Assembly (NCBI RefSeq): GCF_963678635.1
Contig: NC_087067.1
Coordinates: forward strand, 60,252,594-60,316,593
Length of the DNA: 64,000 nucleotides
Reading direction: 5' to 3'
Source of the DNA: Symsagittifera roscoffensis
Taxonomy: Eukaryota > Xenacoelomorpha > Acoela > Convolutidae
This document shows, piece by piece, positions 35,217 to 46,849 of the stretch; within the stretch, counting starts at the first letter, position 1; each line of letters begins with the position of its first letter. The position numbers and the translations under genes were made by a program. Below the pieces are notes generated by a model. It was not told where the DNA came from. It searched no databases and was given only the letters and a program-made list of their open reading frames with translations.

Positions 35217-38200
35217 GATGGAAGCCGAGGAAGTGTCGTCACAAACGCCCCAAAATTCGATAGTGTCCTCGGTGGTATTGGTAGAAAGCAAGAAGATGGA
35301 TGACCGGCGGAGGCAAGCCGAACGCGATATCTGGAAAAGGTAAAGGAGTTAGACCTGGAGGAACTGGAGTGTAGACAGGAGTTGGCGGAAGCCCTGGGTC
35401 TCAAGCACGTGTCACACGAAGATTTGAGCAGACACCAATGCGTGGACTGGTTAAAGACCCACTAAACGCATTTCTCGAGAGCAAGAATGATGGAGACGGC
35501 TGATCTGACTGTGATTCCGATGAGATCAGTCATGGGACCAATCAAATACAGACCTCTCAAGTTGCTGGGGATCCCGGTTTCATAGTGGAGCCCCCCAAGC
35601 ACCGAACAAGCATCGCCAGAATCAGGTTGGCAACTCCAAAAGAGATGGAACTACCAGACGCCGCTTACGAGGGTGCAAAATTGGCAGACGACCCAAGATA
35701 TGGGAAACCCTGCGGGAGTGCACAATTTGCCAAGGCAATGGCAGTTTACGATAGAGCGGATCCAGCAGCCGCAAGGGTGATCATCGTGGCGGGATCGGAT
35801 TTCGAGGGAACGTCTCCCAAGTTGTTCTGGCCGGAAACCCTGGTATACTCGCTGCCAGGTGCTGAACTGAATCAAATGTTGACCCTGGTGGTAGCAATAA
35901 AGTCAGAGATGCCTTGTAAACCAGAGCTACTGCTGTTCGCAGGAATGAACGATTACCTGCATGCGGCTGGACTTCTAGAGCAGTTGAAAAGTGATGAGCC
36001 TACGCCAAAGAAAGCCTGGGAGGCTATCCAGACGTTGTTTGCCGCGATGAATGAGGTGCACGAAAAGGTTAGTTCTCGAATTGGACCTAAGACGAAAGTG
36101 GTATTCACGACGTCCCCCGGATACGCGAGCATGCCTCCTGCTCTGCAGTTTGTATATGCCATTTTGGTCCTAATAGCCGAAAAGAACGCATGGCGGATTC
36201 TGGTGGCAGCTCCCAATCGCGAGTTGGAACCCACGAACTTGAGACTTCGCAAGTCAAAATGGCAGCGGCGTGGGGTGACGTGCCACACGCGTTGAGGGGA
36301 TTCTATGAACTAGCTTATTGTAATAGATGAGGTCCTCTTGCTAGAGATTTCGAATTTCGCCAGACAACTCAAGTTCAGTCCGACAATAGGGAACGACCAC
36401 CCAATAATGAGTCACCGGACAGACAGCCTGTGGTTCCGAGGTATGGACTTGACCATCACGAGATCCACTAGCAAATCAAGGGGACCAAACAACGAAAGAA
36501 AGAATGTGGCTGCGACTGAAAAACAACTGGAGGCGATGGTGTACCGATTAACACATGAGAGAGGCAGGTGGCGGTTTCTAACACCAAGGCTGGAGAATGC
36601 CACGGACAAGACAAGGGAGAGTGCCGCACCTCTCGTGAAGCAGATCTGGGCATTTCTTGAGGAACAGTTGGAGGTAGCCGAGAGCAGGGAGATGACGGTG
36701 GCTAGGTTCGTCACGGCAGCGAACGAGGTCACCATCGGAGGATTCTGGAGGGAGCACGCAAGAGAGGAGCTGAGGACGAGGAAGGATCACGAGATCCTGA
36801 AATTCTTGAGTCATTGTTGGGAAAAGGAATACATGGCTGGAGTGTTTTGTGCGAAAGAGACCATTTTCGGGGCCTTTGTGCAAGAACTATTGAGCATGCC
36901 CATAAGCCTTTTGCTGGGCCTGTACTTAGTTTAACCAAGGTACTTGTTTAACATGGGTCCAGTGTACATGTTCAGTCGGGGAGTAGAGACACTCCAGATT
37001 GATGGTTATCTGGCACTGGTGCTCCTGACTCATGGTGAACTGGTGTCATTTTATCGGCTGATGAAGTATGGGGAGCTCCTGTCGATGGGGAAGATCCACT
37101 CAAGTATAGACACCTTCTCGTACAAGTGCGCTACAGGACTGAAGACGCTGCTGGTGGAGTATCTTCTGATTCAAGACCGACACATGACCGTTGAGGAGAA
37201 GAACTTAAAGATGAGAGATGAGTGGAAGGAGGTGAATGGTGGCATCCCTCTACCGACGGAACTATGCCTGGCGATGAGATCTGAACCAGTGGGAATGATC
37301 AGGGACTAGAGGATGTGGTAACTTGTATTTACGGACCAGGGGTCACATACGCCTTTCCGGATCCTCTCGTGGCGGCAAACCGCAACTCGGTGGTGCATGT
37401 GAGCTTAATAAGTGTGTTGGATGGGACGGCGCTCAACTGGTGTCGACAAGAGGTGCTGAGGGCACGAATGAGTAACACACTGCTCTTTGGAAAGGTGAAA
37501 AATCCCGAGTTGGTATGTTTAACTTCCGAGGGCAACTGCAATGCAGGATGGGGGAAAAACGTGAAGGCCCCATTGATACTTATCCCAAGTTCTGGAAACT
37601 GAATCCCTTAACAGCGAACGGACAAGAGATCCAAAGAATCCCCACACGGGAGAAGAGCTTCGAGTTGGTAAGAAGGGAGCTAGAGGTGACACTAGAGAGG
37701 GAAATGTTGTCCGCAACCATTCCTGAGATTCCAACAGTCAGGAGAATGACCCTGGGAATGAATAACTCCCTGGTGCTGCAGTCCCTGTTCGCAAGAGCTG
37801 CGGTAGAGAGGCGGCAAGGGGAGTTCACCGATAGCTGGGACCCCCTGTTCATCAGGTATACAGCAGCGGTCTACTTCCACACCTGTGATATAAAAATAAA
37901 CTCATGTACGACCCAAGCGAAGAAGATGAGAGGCTCAATGCCTCCAAAATTCGAGGTGCGGGAGATCTTGAGAACGCTCAATCAGGCGAACTTGGAGAAC
38001 ATGTTACCGATATGGGATGATGGCAGTATGATCGTAGAAGAAGGGCACATCGCGCTGAAGGATGAGATAAAGTTTGCCACAAGAAAGTACCGGGCGCCTT
38101 ACGGTTTAGAACAGGTAGAAATGAGACAAGAAGGGAGGGAGCTGGATGCGGCAGGCTCATTATATGTGGCTCTGACGGAATACAAAAAGCAAGACCCAGC

Positions 38201-38252
38201 GACACCATCACCCCTGTCAGTAATGGTAATCAGAAGGTCAAAAGTATCATAG
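35217..38252 (+). pseudogene. Large ORF4 with a second, SGNH-like segment (broken)
   Basis: A coding reading can be followed from ATG 35217 to the stop at 38250 through frames 35217-35340, 35341-35580, 35585-36295, 36338-37309 (stop at 36932 inside) and 37515-38252, with at least four lesions. About residues 150-320 look like a degenerate SGNH fold: RVIIVAGSDF at the place of block I (canonical GDS is absent), YSLPGAEL for block II, LLFAGMNDYLH for block III (GMND for GTND) and VVFTTSPG as a core strand. Beyond that come ~600 residues I do not recognise, including VEYLLIQDRHMTVEEKN, GGIPLPTELCLAMRSEPV and ATRKYRAPYGLEQVEMRQ. No signal peptide or membrane helix is seen, so it is not an obvious envelope gene. 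The role is unknown. Confidence 0.6.
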
Positions 38253-38480
38253 TAACCGAGGTTACAGGCAGGAGTCCCTTCATCACGTATTCCAGTCAAA
38301 ATCCTTGGAATTTTCTAGATATGGAAGTGATAATGATAAACGAAGATGACATATGTTTAAGTCCTTTTCAATTAAAGTCGATACGGGTTACATTTCTTCA
38401 ATAAGAACACGCAACTCGACACGAGAAAATATAATATACAAGTGTTACAAATAAAAACTTTCATCGAAAGTTACTTTGTC
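38253..38480. other. Short spacer between ORF4 and the inverted LINE
   Basis: AT-rich sequence without ORF. Because the LINE on the minus strand ends here, part of it is the LINE 3' UTR. No target-site duplication can be recognised by eye. Confidence 0.5.
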
Positions 38481-38481
38481 A

Positions 38482-38487
38482 TTTATT
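38482..38487 (-). promoter_or_regulatory. Polyadenylation signal of the RLE LINE
   Basis: The minus strand reads AATAAA, ~190 bp after the stop of the endonuclease ORF (38673). A poly-A tail is not obvious just downstream; the following minus-strand sequence is only mildly A/T-rich. Confidence 0.45.
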
Positions 38488-38672
38488 GTTCCGAGTACGC
38501 AAGCGGCGTTCGCAATCTGTATTGCAAGGGAGATTCTCTGTTTTAAAAAACTGCCCGCTCTGGGTTCCTCGGTGCATATGCTTAGGTTCTTACAAAGCTT
38601 GCTCAAAAAAATTCTGTGTTGGCGCCGGCCGCGCCCTGAATTTCAAAAGCTAGCGGTTGAAAAAGATATCCA

Positions 38673-39690
38673 TCATCTACAAGATCTTATACTTGTCTTT
38701 TTTCGCTCTTCCGCATCAGCGGCAGCCGTACCAAGGTTACAAACAGACCCGGCATTAATCCTACAAGGAGCTAAGGAGTCTACTACCGCCGTTACATCCC
38801 ACAAGAGCTGCTTACCAACAGCCCATGGAACGAGCGTCAAACCGTCTGGTCGCTTCTGATCAGCCCTGTAGAGGTTTCGTGGTTCTAAAACAGATGGAAT
38901 GTGAGTAGTAGATAAAGTCTGCATTATAAAGGCATTCAGGTTTGAATGCCTAGAGAATCTCCCTGCACTTTTGAGGCATGAAAGACCATGACAACCATCC
39001 TCGATAACGTCTTTTCCGCATACGCATTCATGCCATTCGCATAATTTTGAGCCTAATCGAAGTCCTATCGCAATTCTGAGTTGTTGGTTTGACAGTTGTA
39101 ACCCTAAATTTTTGCACGGGATGACGCTCAACCATTGGGAGCCAAGTCTATCTTGGAACGCGTTGAATCTTTTTAAGTCCGTTGGTTCGAGTCGTAAAAT
39201 CAAGTCTGCTCTTTCGCTGTCAAAAATTGGTTCCGTCCAATTTTTTTGGATTTCATTTTGCGGAGCCATTTCAATTTTTCCAAATTCAAACCACCGTTTA
39301 AGCGCATCATCATAAGTTCCATCCACGAGCTCCAAACCAAAGATTTCGCTCAAGGCATCTTTCGCTCCTACTGCTGAGGCTAAGAAAGCGGGTAAAGCGA
39401 GTAGACGAGCGGAAGAAACGCCCAAGACACCTTTGGCTGCCGGGAAAACTGCTTGTAAAAACTGGTTATCATCCATTTTCACGTTAGTGACCTTGCATAA
39501 CGAATTTCTTAGTAATTTGTCGTAGCGTTCCAAAAATCATTTTGAAAAAAAAACAAGGGCTCGTACGCAAAAAATATAGGAGTTTTGGCATGCTCAAGCA
39601 TTTTTTCAGGACGTTAAAACCACGATGGGCGTCTATTTTGTCAATTACATCCGAGTTTTTTTCAAGCTCCTTAATTTTTTCGTCAAGCAA
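38673..39690 (-). pseudogene. LINE C-terminal region: thumb/linker and restriction-like endonuclease
   Basis: Frame 39690-39484 (FNVLKKCLSMPKLLYFLRTS) overlaps, one frameshift apart, the 286-residue frame 39533-38673. The latter has the zinc-ribbon-like motif CVCG...HGLSC...GRFSRH at about residues 170-200, then the restriction-like nuclease core: EP near residue 224, KRPDGLTLVPW near 233-243 and QLLWDVTAVVD near 248-258, with the acidic and Lys positions of a PD-(D/E)xK site. This architecture belongs to early-branching, R2-like non-LTR elements with an RLE. The nuclease makes the first-strand nick for target-primed reverse transcription. The RLE domain itself is uninterrupted. Confidence 0.85.
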
Positions 39691-39794
39691 TTCTTTTCGG
39701 CAAAATTCGCCGATTGGAGATCCTGTTTTTTGTTTTAATTTCTATTTTGGGGCAAATTTTTCGAAATTGTGTTAAAATTGAATTATACTGTGTA

Positions 39795-40830
39795 CTAGTA
39801 GTCGGTCCAAAAAAAATGGCACTTCTCAGTGTTGAAGCTCAGGCCGTAAATTTGCTCCGATTTCAGAATGTTTTTAAGGTCCCGGAGTACTACCTTATAG
39901 TCATCGGCTAAATTTCCGTCATCTAAATACCAAATGTTAATTTTCGACTCCAACTGTTTGACTAGTGTATGAATTGTTTCTGCAAAAAGGGGTGGGGCTT
40001 CAGGATCACCTTGCTGAGTTCCGTCTTCTGACATTATGACAGAGCTTCCGTAAAAAAGGTAACTAGTTTTACCATATGCGCAGTGGGTGTAATTATACAA
40101 TTCGAGACGACTTGAATAAATATGAGTCAGCATTGTTTCTCTATTTAGGGAGTTGAACATATCCTTAAAATCTAGTTTTAAAAGAACAGTGCATTTTGGA
40201 TTGTCTTCGCGTTCAATTAGGTTTCGAAACGAGTGTGCAGCTATTTCTGCTCCTCGTTTGGTACCGCATCCTGTACGTTTCCGAAAAAATTTTGTCGCTC
40301 GGAGAGGGCTTTGCTTCTAGCGCATTTAGACGCAATGCGTTTAAGCGTGTTGCCTATGGCAACCGGTCTCAACCCTCCGTCTATCTTTATGAGGGCAATA
40401 AGCTTTGCGCCAAAAAAGAAAAGTCTTAGGGGTTCGGGTATTTTGCCATCTCCAATGAGGTTTATCAGCTTAGTAAGCGATTTCAGAAAATTAAGTCCTG
40501 CACTGCCATTCGACTTACTAACAAGATCTTTAAAAATTTGAGGAACTATTTTATCAAGACCTGCTGCTGATCCGTTCGGAAAGGACATTATCGCTTTGTA
40601 TAGATCGAAATCGGTTACGAAAAAACAATCCAAATTTTCTGGACTTGGAACGGCAAATTTGTCTCGCTGAGAGTGCTTAGACAACAATTTTTGATAATTA
40701 ACAGTTGAAAATGGAGCAATTTTGTCATGCGAAGAAACAATCCTTAATCCTCCCTTTACATTTCCTTCTTCGAGCTTACTACTTATTAGGTTTATTCTCT
40801 GCTCGAGGTCACTCAGAGACAGGCTTGCAA
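39795..40830 (-). pseudogene. LINE reverse transcriptase (RLE class)
   Basis: The RT is read from about 40830 (EGNVKGGLRIVSSHDKIAPF), through frame 40687-40241 (SFPNGSAAGLDKIVPQ, then FFFGAKLIALIKIDGGLRPV), to frame 40160-39795 after a frameshift near 40250. The last frame has the palm: KLDFKDMFNS, GTQQGDPEAPPLF (motif B) and IWYLDDGNLADD with the YLDD catalytic box. The catalytic residues are intact. A stop at 39795 and a frameshift separate it from the endonuclease part. The gene order PHD, RT, RLE on the minus strand makes this one element of ~2.7 kb. Confidence 0.88.
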
Positions 40831-40876
40831 CTTGGGGATGGGTTTTGGAAGTGACAGGTCATTTGCTCGATTTTTT

Positions 40877-41322
40877 TTAATCAAAAAGCTCATGGTTGTG
40901 GTTTGTTTGCGTCCACTTCTTTTCAGTTGCTTCAAAAAAAAACAAGAACGATGTTAAAAAAATTAGCCATTTTTTAACATCTTCTACATTGTAGACGATG
41001 TCATTTGTTTTGTCCGATAGGTTTTCCGCCAAGGAAACACGCGAGTCTTTTGGTACTCTCTTGAGTACTCGGACATATGAGATGGCTGTATTAACATAAA
41101 TATTTAACACTAAATCTTTAGCTACTGTTGCTTTATTAACAGATTTTACATCAACGCATAAAGGACACTGAAACCATTGGGTTTTTTAAGAGTCGCTAAG
41201 AGAAATATTTACACAGCTGATATGATACCAACTAGAACAACAGTTACATCTAATCCAATTTATCAGTCTTGAAGGTTTTAAGCAATCTTTGCTTGTACAC
41301 TCTTTGTTGTTTTTCCTCATCT
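40877..41322 (-). pseudogene. LINE N-terminal PHD-type zinc finger and linker
   Basis: ATG at 41320 starts MRKNNKECTSKDCLKPSR, then RCNCCSSWYHISC and, after one in-frame stop, WFQCPLC. This is a C4HC3 PHD pattern (C-x4-C, C-x2-C, H, C, C-x2-C). The same frame continues to 40877 through a helical linker (VLKRVPKDSRVSLAENLSDK). A frameshift of about 40 bp follows before the RT. A chromatin-reader-like finger at the N-terminus suggests targeting of the element to marked chromatin; that role is inferred. Confidence 0.7.
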
Positions 41323-41993
41323 TGACGCAGCATAAGGGTAAAAAAAAGGATTTTGACTGGATTTAGGGGACTGAACTAACCCATGATGAGCGGTTAGTGG
41401 GAATTTTATAAATCGGCAAATGAAAAAAATAAAAGACAATTAATTTAATTTAAATTTAAAAATGAATTATAAAAATCAAAAACGAGGAACAATCTCACCC
41501 GAGCTCAGCAGGTCCAGCGGCGCACCACCAGACTCACAAAGTTAGCTCCAGTTCCCCACCTCCCCACAAAAAACCACTTGACAGACCTGTCTCCAAAATC
41601 CCTCAGAGGGCGCTCCACAAACAGGCACAATTATCAGACATAACAAATCTATTCAACAAGTTTATCACAACAATTAGGCTAAATCTAATATACGAATCAA
41701 AATCTTGCATGACAATTTCCTGATCAAATGGGACAAAAGAAATTTTAAATCCTTAATTGCAAAGCGGAAATCTATAGTGCAGGTGTATGCAGATTTTGGT
41801 TGCTTTTTAGCGATAGTGTGAAAATTTTACATGGTTGTGAATTTTGGGGTGTAGATAAACTTATGTCTGCTGCAAACTTCTGTAAATGACCACTGGCACC
41901 GTATCTTGAGCTACACTCACAATTTTGGGGATTCACTGGCATACGGCAAAACGCGATGAGAACATCGATCTTGAGTCCGGGGAGGTAATATTC
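41323..41993. other. Spacer without recognisable gene
   Basis: Includes an AT-rich stretch (41380-41480) and a C-rich one (41500-41600). A 145-residue minus-strand frame over 41772-42209 spans the border of repeat R and has no recognisable domain. Confidence 0.4.
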
Positions 41994-42835
41994 GGAAGTT
42001 TGGCCTTGAGCAATGTGGAGAAAACATGATTTTGCGGTCAAGTGGAATTTTTCAAAAATTCGGATTGAGCCTGTCATGCTCAACTTTCTCGCGAAAACTG
42101 AAAATCTCAAAAAGACGAGATCAGAACGACCGAAATACAAGCGCGGAAAGTGGTCAATTGAAAAACAGCGTGAAATTGCTATTCGCAATTTCCAACATCT
42201 AAATAACACGAGAGTAGAGCTGTCCTATCTTGATATAGGAGACAGAGAGATTACGAAAGAACATCGAAATTCAGCTGAACCAGAGTGAACCTTCTGTGGA
42301 AAGGTAGATAACTGGAGTCTCCCAATGGTTCAGACCCAAAACTATATTCTCAATTGAAAACTCATTTCCTTTGACTGGGACTCGTCAATAGCAAACTTCT
42401 CAAGTTACACCCAATTATATTTATGCTAGAGTCACTAGTTAATTTAATTACTCCAATTCTCGAGTGTGCCGATATTTGAGTACTCATTTTATTTTTCCTG
42501 AGTTTGTTTTATGATTGTCATGTTGAGATAAGGCGAGTTTTAGTTTGATCCATCCGAAATGGACCAAAGTTCCACTGTCTAATAAAAAGCAACTGTACGG
42601 ATTGTTCCGACCCTGTTTTCAACAGCGTTCGTGTAATTTTGGTATTTAGAGACCTAAGTATGGGGACGTTCTGATTTTCTAGAGTGAGGGGGTATTTTGG
42701 TAGTGGCTTCTAATCTGTAACGGGTTTTAGTCTCATGTCGCAAGTGAACCAAACTGACTCTTGAGCCAATGGTTGTAGGGCCTATTTTTCTTAAGCCTCA
42801 TATGTGACTAAAGCAGGCGACTGTTACATAGGAAC
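41994..42835 (+). repeat. Dispersed repeat family R, copy R1
   Basis: Matches 46850-47733 in direct orientation from gaagtttg-ccttgag to gttacata. Inside lie tttttcaaaaattc-gattgagcctg, gagctgtcctatcttgatata, the hairpin gatccatc-cgaa-atgga(c/t)c and the final ctcatatgtgact-aag-ag-cga-tgttaca. No ORF is conserved between copies, so it is a non-autonomous or terminal sequence. Pieces of it (hairpin, end block) recur at 4790-5155 and 18925-19385. Confidence 0.8.
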
Positions 42836-43924
42836 CCTATTTTGTGAAACATTTTCTGCGCTAGAAAACAAACAGGCCAGTAAATCAAAAAATTGCGTTT
42901 TTTCGCTCCTTTTCTTGGAGCCGAAGGCAGCTTTAGAAAAGTTTTGATTTTGGTCAGCAAAGAATGGATATCATAAAGTTGTACCAAAGGAGGTACCCTT
43001 TGGAAAAAATTAGCAGCCGGAACTGAGGGGAGGAGGGGTGTCGTAACCCCCGGCATCCCCCATCGGCACGCTACAGGAGGAACCTAACGAAAGGTAGATA
43101 TGTTCAACTTTAAAATCCGCCAGAAATCATAACTTAAATTTTAATTTAAAAAATAAGCATTGAAAACTAGCTACCCGCACCGAAATTTCTCCGATTATTA
43201 ACTATTATCTGGCTATTTTTGTAGTCGAAACAAAAATTGTTCTTTTAATAATCAATTATTTGGTGATTTTGTGGTCGCGGAGTAAAATAATCGATTATAA
43301 TAAGCAAACAATCCATTAAAAAGCTTTATTTTTATGTCGATTATAATGGAATTATAATTTAATGTTATGTCTTACAAAGACGTCTTACAAAGACAGATAT
43401 AAAAAAATATATAATTAAAGTGCTTTTTTATGGAATGGGTTAAAAGTCAAACAAGTCAAGAGTCTTGGCACGTAGAAGTGCGATGTCACAATGGCTTGTA
43501 ATTATATATATATTTTTTTTCAAATTATAAATTAAACTTTTTTAGTTGAGAGTTTCATAATCAATATGTACTTCAAATAACATAATGTTTGTCGAGAACA
43601 ATTCATGGCGTTAGTAACCTAATTGTAAACACAAGAAACAACTTCTAAATTGTTAAGAGCTCGTCTAGATAGTTTCTGAATTGTTTCTGTACATTTCCTG
43701 GTGGGCAAACTGTTTTTATTCTTTTTGTGATTTGTGCTTAATATACGTTTTTAGTACTGGATACAGAGTATCCTGGTACGCTTAATATATCTATCTTCTA
43801 CTTCTTAGCAGTTTTTGTTCAATTGACATTACTTTTACCGGATACCGGGTATCCTGGTTTGTTGCTGAAGTCTAACATATCCTTGTAGTTTTTATCAGAA
43901 GGAGCAACTTGTATTTCTTATCTT
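42836..43924. other. AT-rich spacer and LINE 3' region
   Basis: No gene is visible. Two short palindromic motifs of the same kind stand 81 bp apart: ggatacagagtatcc (43759-43773) and ggataccgggtatcc (43840-43854), both followed by tgg. They precede, on the plus strand, the end of the APE LINE and probably belong to its 3' UTR, where a stem-loop can serve RT recognition. Confidence 0.4.
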
Positions 43925-44640
43925 CTATATTTTCCATGGCGTTGATGATTTTGAATAGGCACCACGAATAACCGCAATAACATACTTAAGCCTTGCAATG
44001 TTGGTTGATACAAAAACGTCACGCCAATTGTTAATCTGTAATATGTTTCTTGAAGGTTGTAGCGAGGGACAACTGAAAATTAGGTGTTCGAATGTTTCGC
44101 ATTCTAAATTACAATAGAAATATTCGGGGGCATTCTCAGGAAATAAAAACCACCGCTTTTCTCGATCTTTACAAACAGCGTACGCAAATTTATAAAGAAA
44201 GTTTTTTCCCATACATCAAGAATTGAATTTTTCCAAATTTTGCCTGTAAATTTAATCAATTCTTCTTCTGAACAGAGGTAACAGTTTGCAGCAAAACACA
44301 AACGGGAAATTGCAGCTCGATGAAAACTACAGTTTTGTAAGCAGAAATAATAAACATCTCGAAATTTTGTCTGTATTGTTGTAATTAAACGGCTATTGGT
44401 AGTGTTTGAAATTAATTCCAAATCACTCGAACTTATTTCAATAGAGATGTTCGTATTTCTCAACAAATTTTTGAACTCTTTTGGTAAAATAAAATCTTTT
44501 GGTAACAAACTATTTTGATCTGACAAATCAGAAGCGAAGAAATTGATAATCTCAGACTAAAAAGTTTAAGTTGTAGGCATGGGAGGCCTACCCCACTATC
44601 TAAGATGGGATGATATAAAACTTCTTTCCTTATGTCGAGT
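43925..44640 (-). pseudogene. APE LINE C-terminal domain
   Basis: Frames 44526-44104 and 44212-43925 are joined by a frameshift. The second contains the cysteine/histidine block CNLECETFEHLIFSCPSLQ, the C-terminal zinc-like motif of L1/Tx1-type ORF2 proteins. The first has FCLQNCSFHRAAISRLCF and is otherwise helical. Confidence 0.75.
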
Positions 44641-45830
44641 CTGCTTCATTTTTTCATTTCTGTATTCAGTAATTCTTGGCATTTACTAACAGTATCCAAG
44701 TTAACTGTAGTATGACGGGCCAAATGAAAAAAAAATTAGGGAGAACATAAACTGACAGTGTTAATGACTTGGCTCTCAAAGATTTACTTAGTGAAACTAA
44801 CTCGCGATGTTTTTGAAGTTGAGAACTCAACAATAGTTCAATATTTTCAAGTTTTTGGGAAGTGTAAAACAAACAACCAAGTATTTTTGTTTCCTTGACT
44901 GTTTTATAGGGTGATAAATAAGGTATGGAAAGCACTTCACTTTTACTTATATTAATCATCATTTGAGTTTGTTTGCAAAATGTTTCAATTAAGCGAAACA
45001 ACATGTCAATACATCGGATTTTGATAAGGCAAGTTATGTCGTCTGCATATGAAACTAGTTTGGGGCACATTAACTCAAAACCTTCAATTGCTTCTGTAGA
45101 TTCAATTGCTTGAAGAAGGGGTTCGATAAAAACTATGAATAAAAATGCAGAAAGAGGGCAGCCTTGTCTCACACCGCGTTGAGTTTTGAAGCTGGCTGAT
45201 AAAAAACCATTCCTCTCAATTACTGCTTTTGAGTCTAAAAAAAAGTTTCAATAGCTCTAACTGAAAACTCATCAGGGGTTAACCCTTTCAAAACTTTGAT
45301 GAGAAGCGACTGTCAACTCTGTCAAATGATTTAAAAAAGTCTAATTTTATAGCACATGAACCTCGGTTAGCCAATCGTTCTGGAGTAATCGCTTTTTTCA
45401 ATTTTCGTATTGCTGTGTGAAATTGTCTTCTAGGCAAATAGGCGTGCTGATGGTTTTTACAACTTTGCAAAGGTCTTTTTTAATTCTATTGCAGAATACA
45501 TGGGCAACGATTTTCGCGTCAGTATTCATGAGACTGATTGGGCGAAAATCTTGTAGTGCTATGGCCTTTTCAGATTTCGGGAGCAGTTTGATTATTGCTA
45601 AAAAAAACTGTTTGGAAGTTTTCCACCATTAAGAAAATGATTAAAAACTTAAGCTAAAATTGAACAAAACTCATCCGTGAAAGTCTTATAAAGCTGAGAT
45701 GTAAGGCCGTCTGGCCCAGGCGAGCTTTTCGAACTAAATTTGTTTATAGCCAAGTGATTTTCATCTTCTGTAAAATAATTATAGCCATCATTCTCATTAT
45801 TTTTGAGCTTATTTTTTGATAAAAATGTCG
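44641..45830 (-). pseudogene. APE LINE reverse transcriptase
   Basis: On the minus strand the RT can be followed from about 45760 (SSPGPDGLTSQLYKTF) through DFRPISLMNTDAKIVAHVF near 45560 to frame 45470-45288 (LDFFKSFDRVDS with the first catalytic Asp) and frame 45172-44666 (MRQGCPLSAFLFIVF for motif B, then LVSYADDITCLI with the YADD box). Frameshifts and stops separate these parts; catalytic residues remain. The motif wording is that of the L1/Tx1 group. Confidence 0.85.
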
Positions 45831-46813
45831 TTAGTAGTTGATCGGAGTCTGTTGTAGAACTATTTGAAAAAAATTTTGAAAAGTACTTTCGAAATTGATT
45901 AAGAATATCCTCATCCGTATGATAAACGTTCCGATCTTTTGATTTCGCTTGATTGAGTTAATTGTGTTCTTTGAGGTCCATTGACTACAAAATTTGGGCA
46001 CACCCTCAAATTTATAGCTGAGAGTTTTCTGAATTTTTCGATAATCTGAAGAATCTTTTTCCTTGGAATCTTTTTGAAGATATTCCAGCACCAAATGATC
46101 TTTTTCAATCAAACTAGGGCTCGGACCTTTTCCGCTGTGAATGCAATCTCTGAGAACTTTTCCGTGATACTTCAATATATTGAGTTCTTTCTGATCTACA
46201 CGCGTTTTGTTCTCTTGAATAAACCTCAGAAGGTCACGAAAAATGTGCTTAAAGTTTTCGTAACTACTTGGTGATTCATATTCAAAAAAAAGATTTTTTA
46301 GATCATCACGAATTAAGCTGGCGTTGTTTTTTAAAATTTCTTCCCTTAATTTCCAGTGGCTAGGACCGCGCTGATACAAGTTAGATGGCTTAACAAAAAT
46401 GTGTAAGAGCAAATGATCAGAAATTGATATTTGAGTGCTTTGCATAGAGTCATACCCTGTTTCGAATTTAAAAAAAAAAACATAATCTATACGCGCAAAA
46501 GTTTTATGTTGTTTGTCGTTATGTGTATAATCACAAAAATTATTTTTGAGTGCGAAATCAACAAAACCAAAACAATCAAGAGTTTGTTCTTTGATTTGGG
46601 TAAATCGTTTGATACGTGCATCATTAACTTATTTACTGAAGAAATGTTAATATTGTCATAACTCAGCGCATTAAAATCACCCATCATGATTTTTTTTGTT
46701 CTATTAGGTAAAAATCCGATGCCTAAGTTCAGGGAATTCAAAGTTGCTTGGAATGCGCTTGGGTTCGCGTAAACGTTGATAACAAACCAATCAAGATTGA
46801 CAAACTTTAGCAA
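45831..46813 (-). pseudogene. APE LINE endonuclease (5'-truncated) and connector
   Basis: Frame 46813-46487 begins in the middle of an apurinic-like endonuclease: FVINVYANP and KIMMGDFNAL, with the catalytic Asp and Asn. Frame 46445-45831 then has ISDHLLLHIF, whose SDH triplet closes the APE active site, and GPSHWKLREEIL, the usual link to the RT. The N-terminal strand with the first catalytic Glu is missing; sequence changes at about 46815-46850 into repeat R2. No ORF1 is present. Together with the RT this is a 5'-truncated, dead Tx1/L1-like LINE of ~2.9 kb. Confidence 0.82.
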
Positions 46814-46849
46814 CTGAAAACCAGTACTTGTGCCAGTCGGTCATATCTG

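Noticed and set aside
35217-38252. Retroviral-like envelope gene
   Set aside because: Position after pol would fit, but there is no signal peptide, membrane anchor, furin-like site or cysteine pattern; the visible fold signals are SGNH-like.
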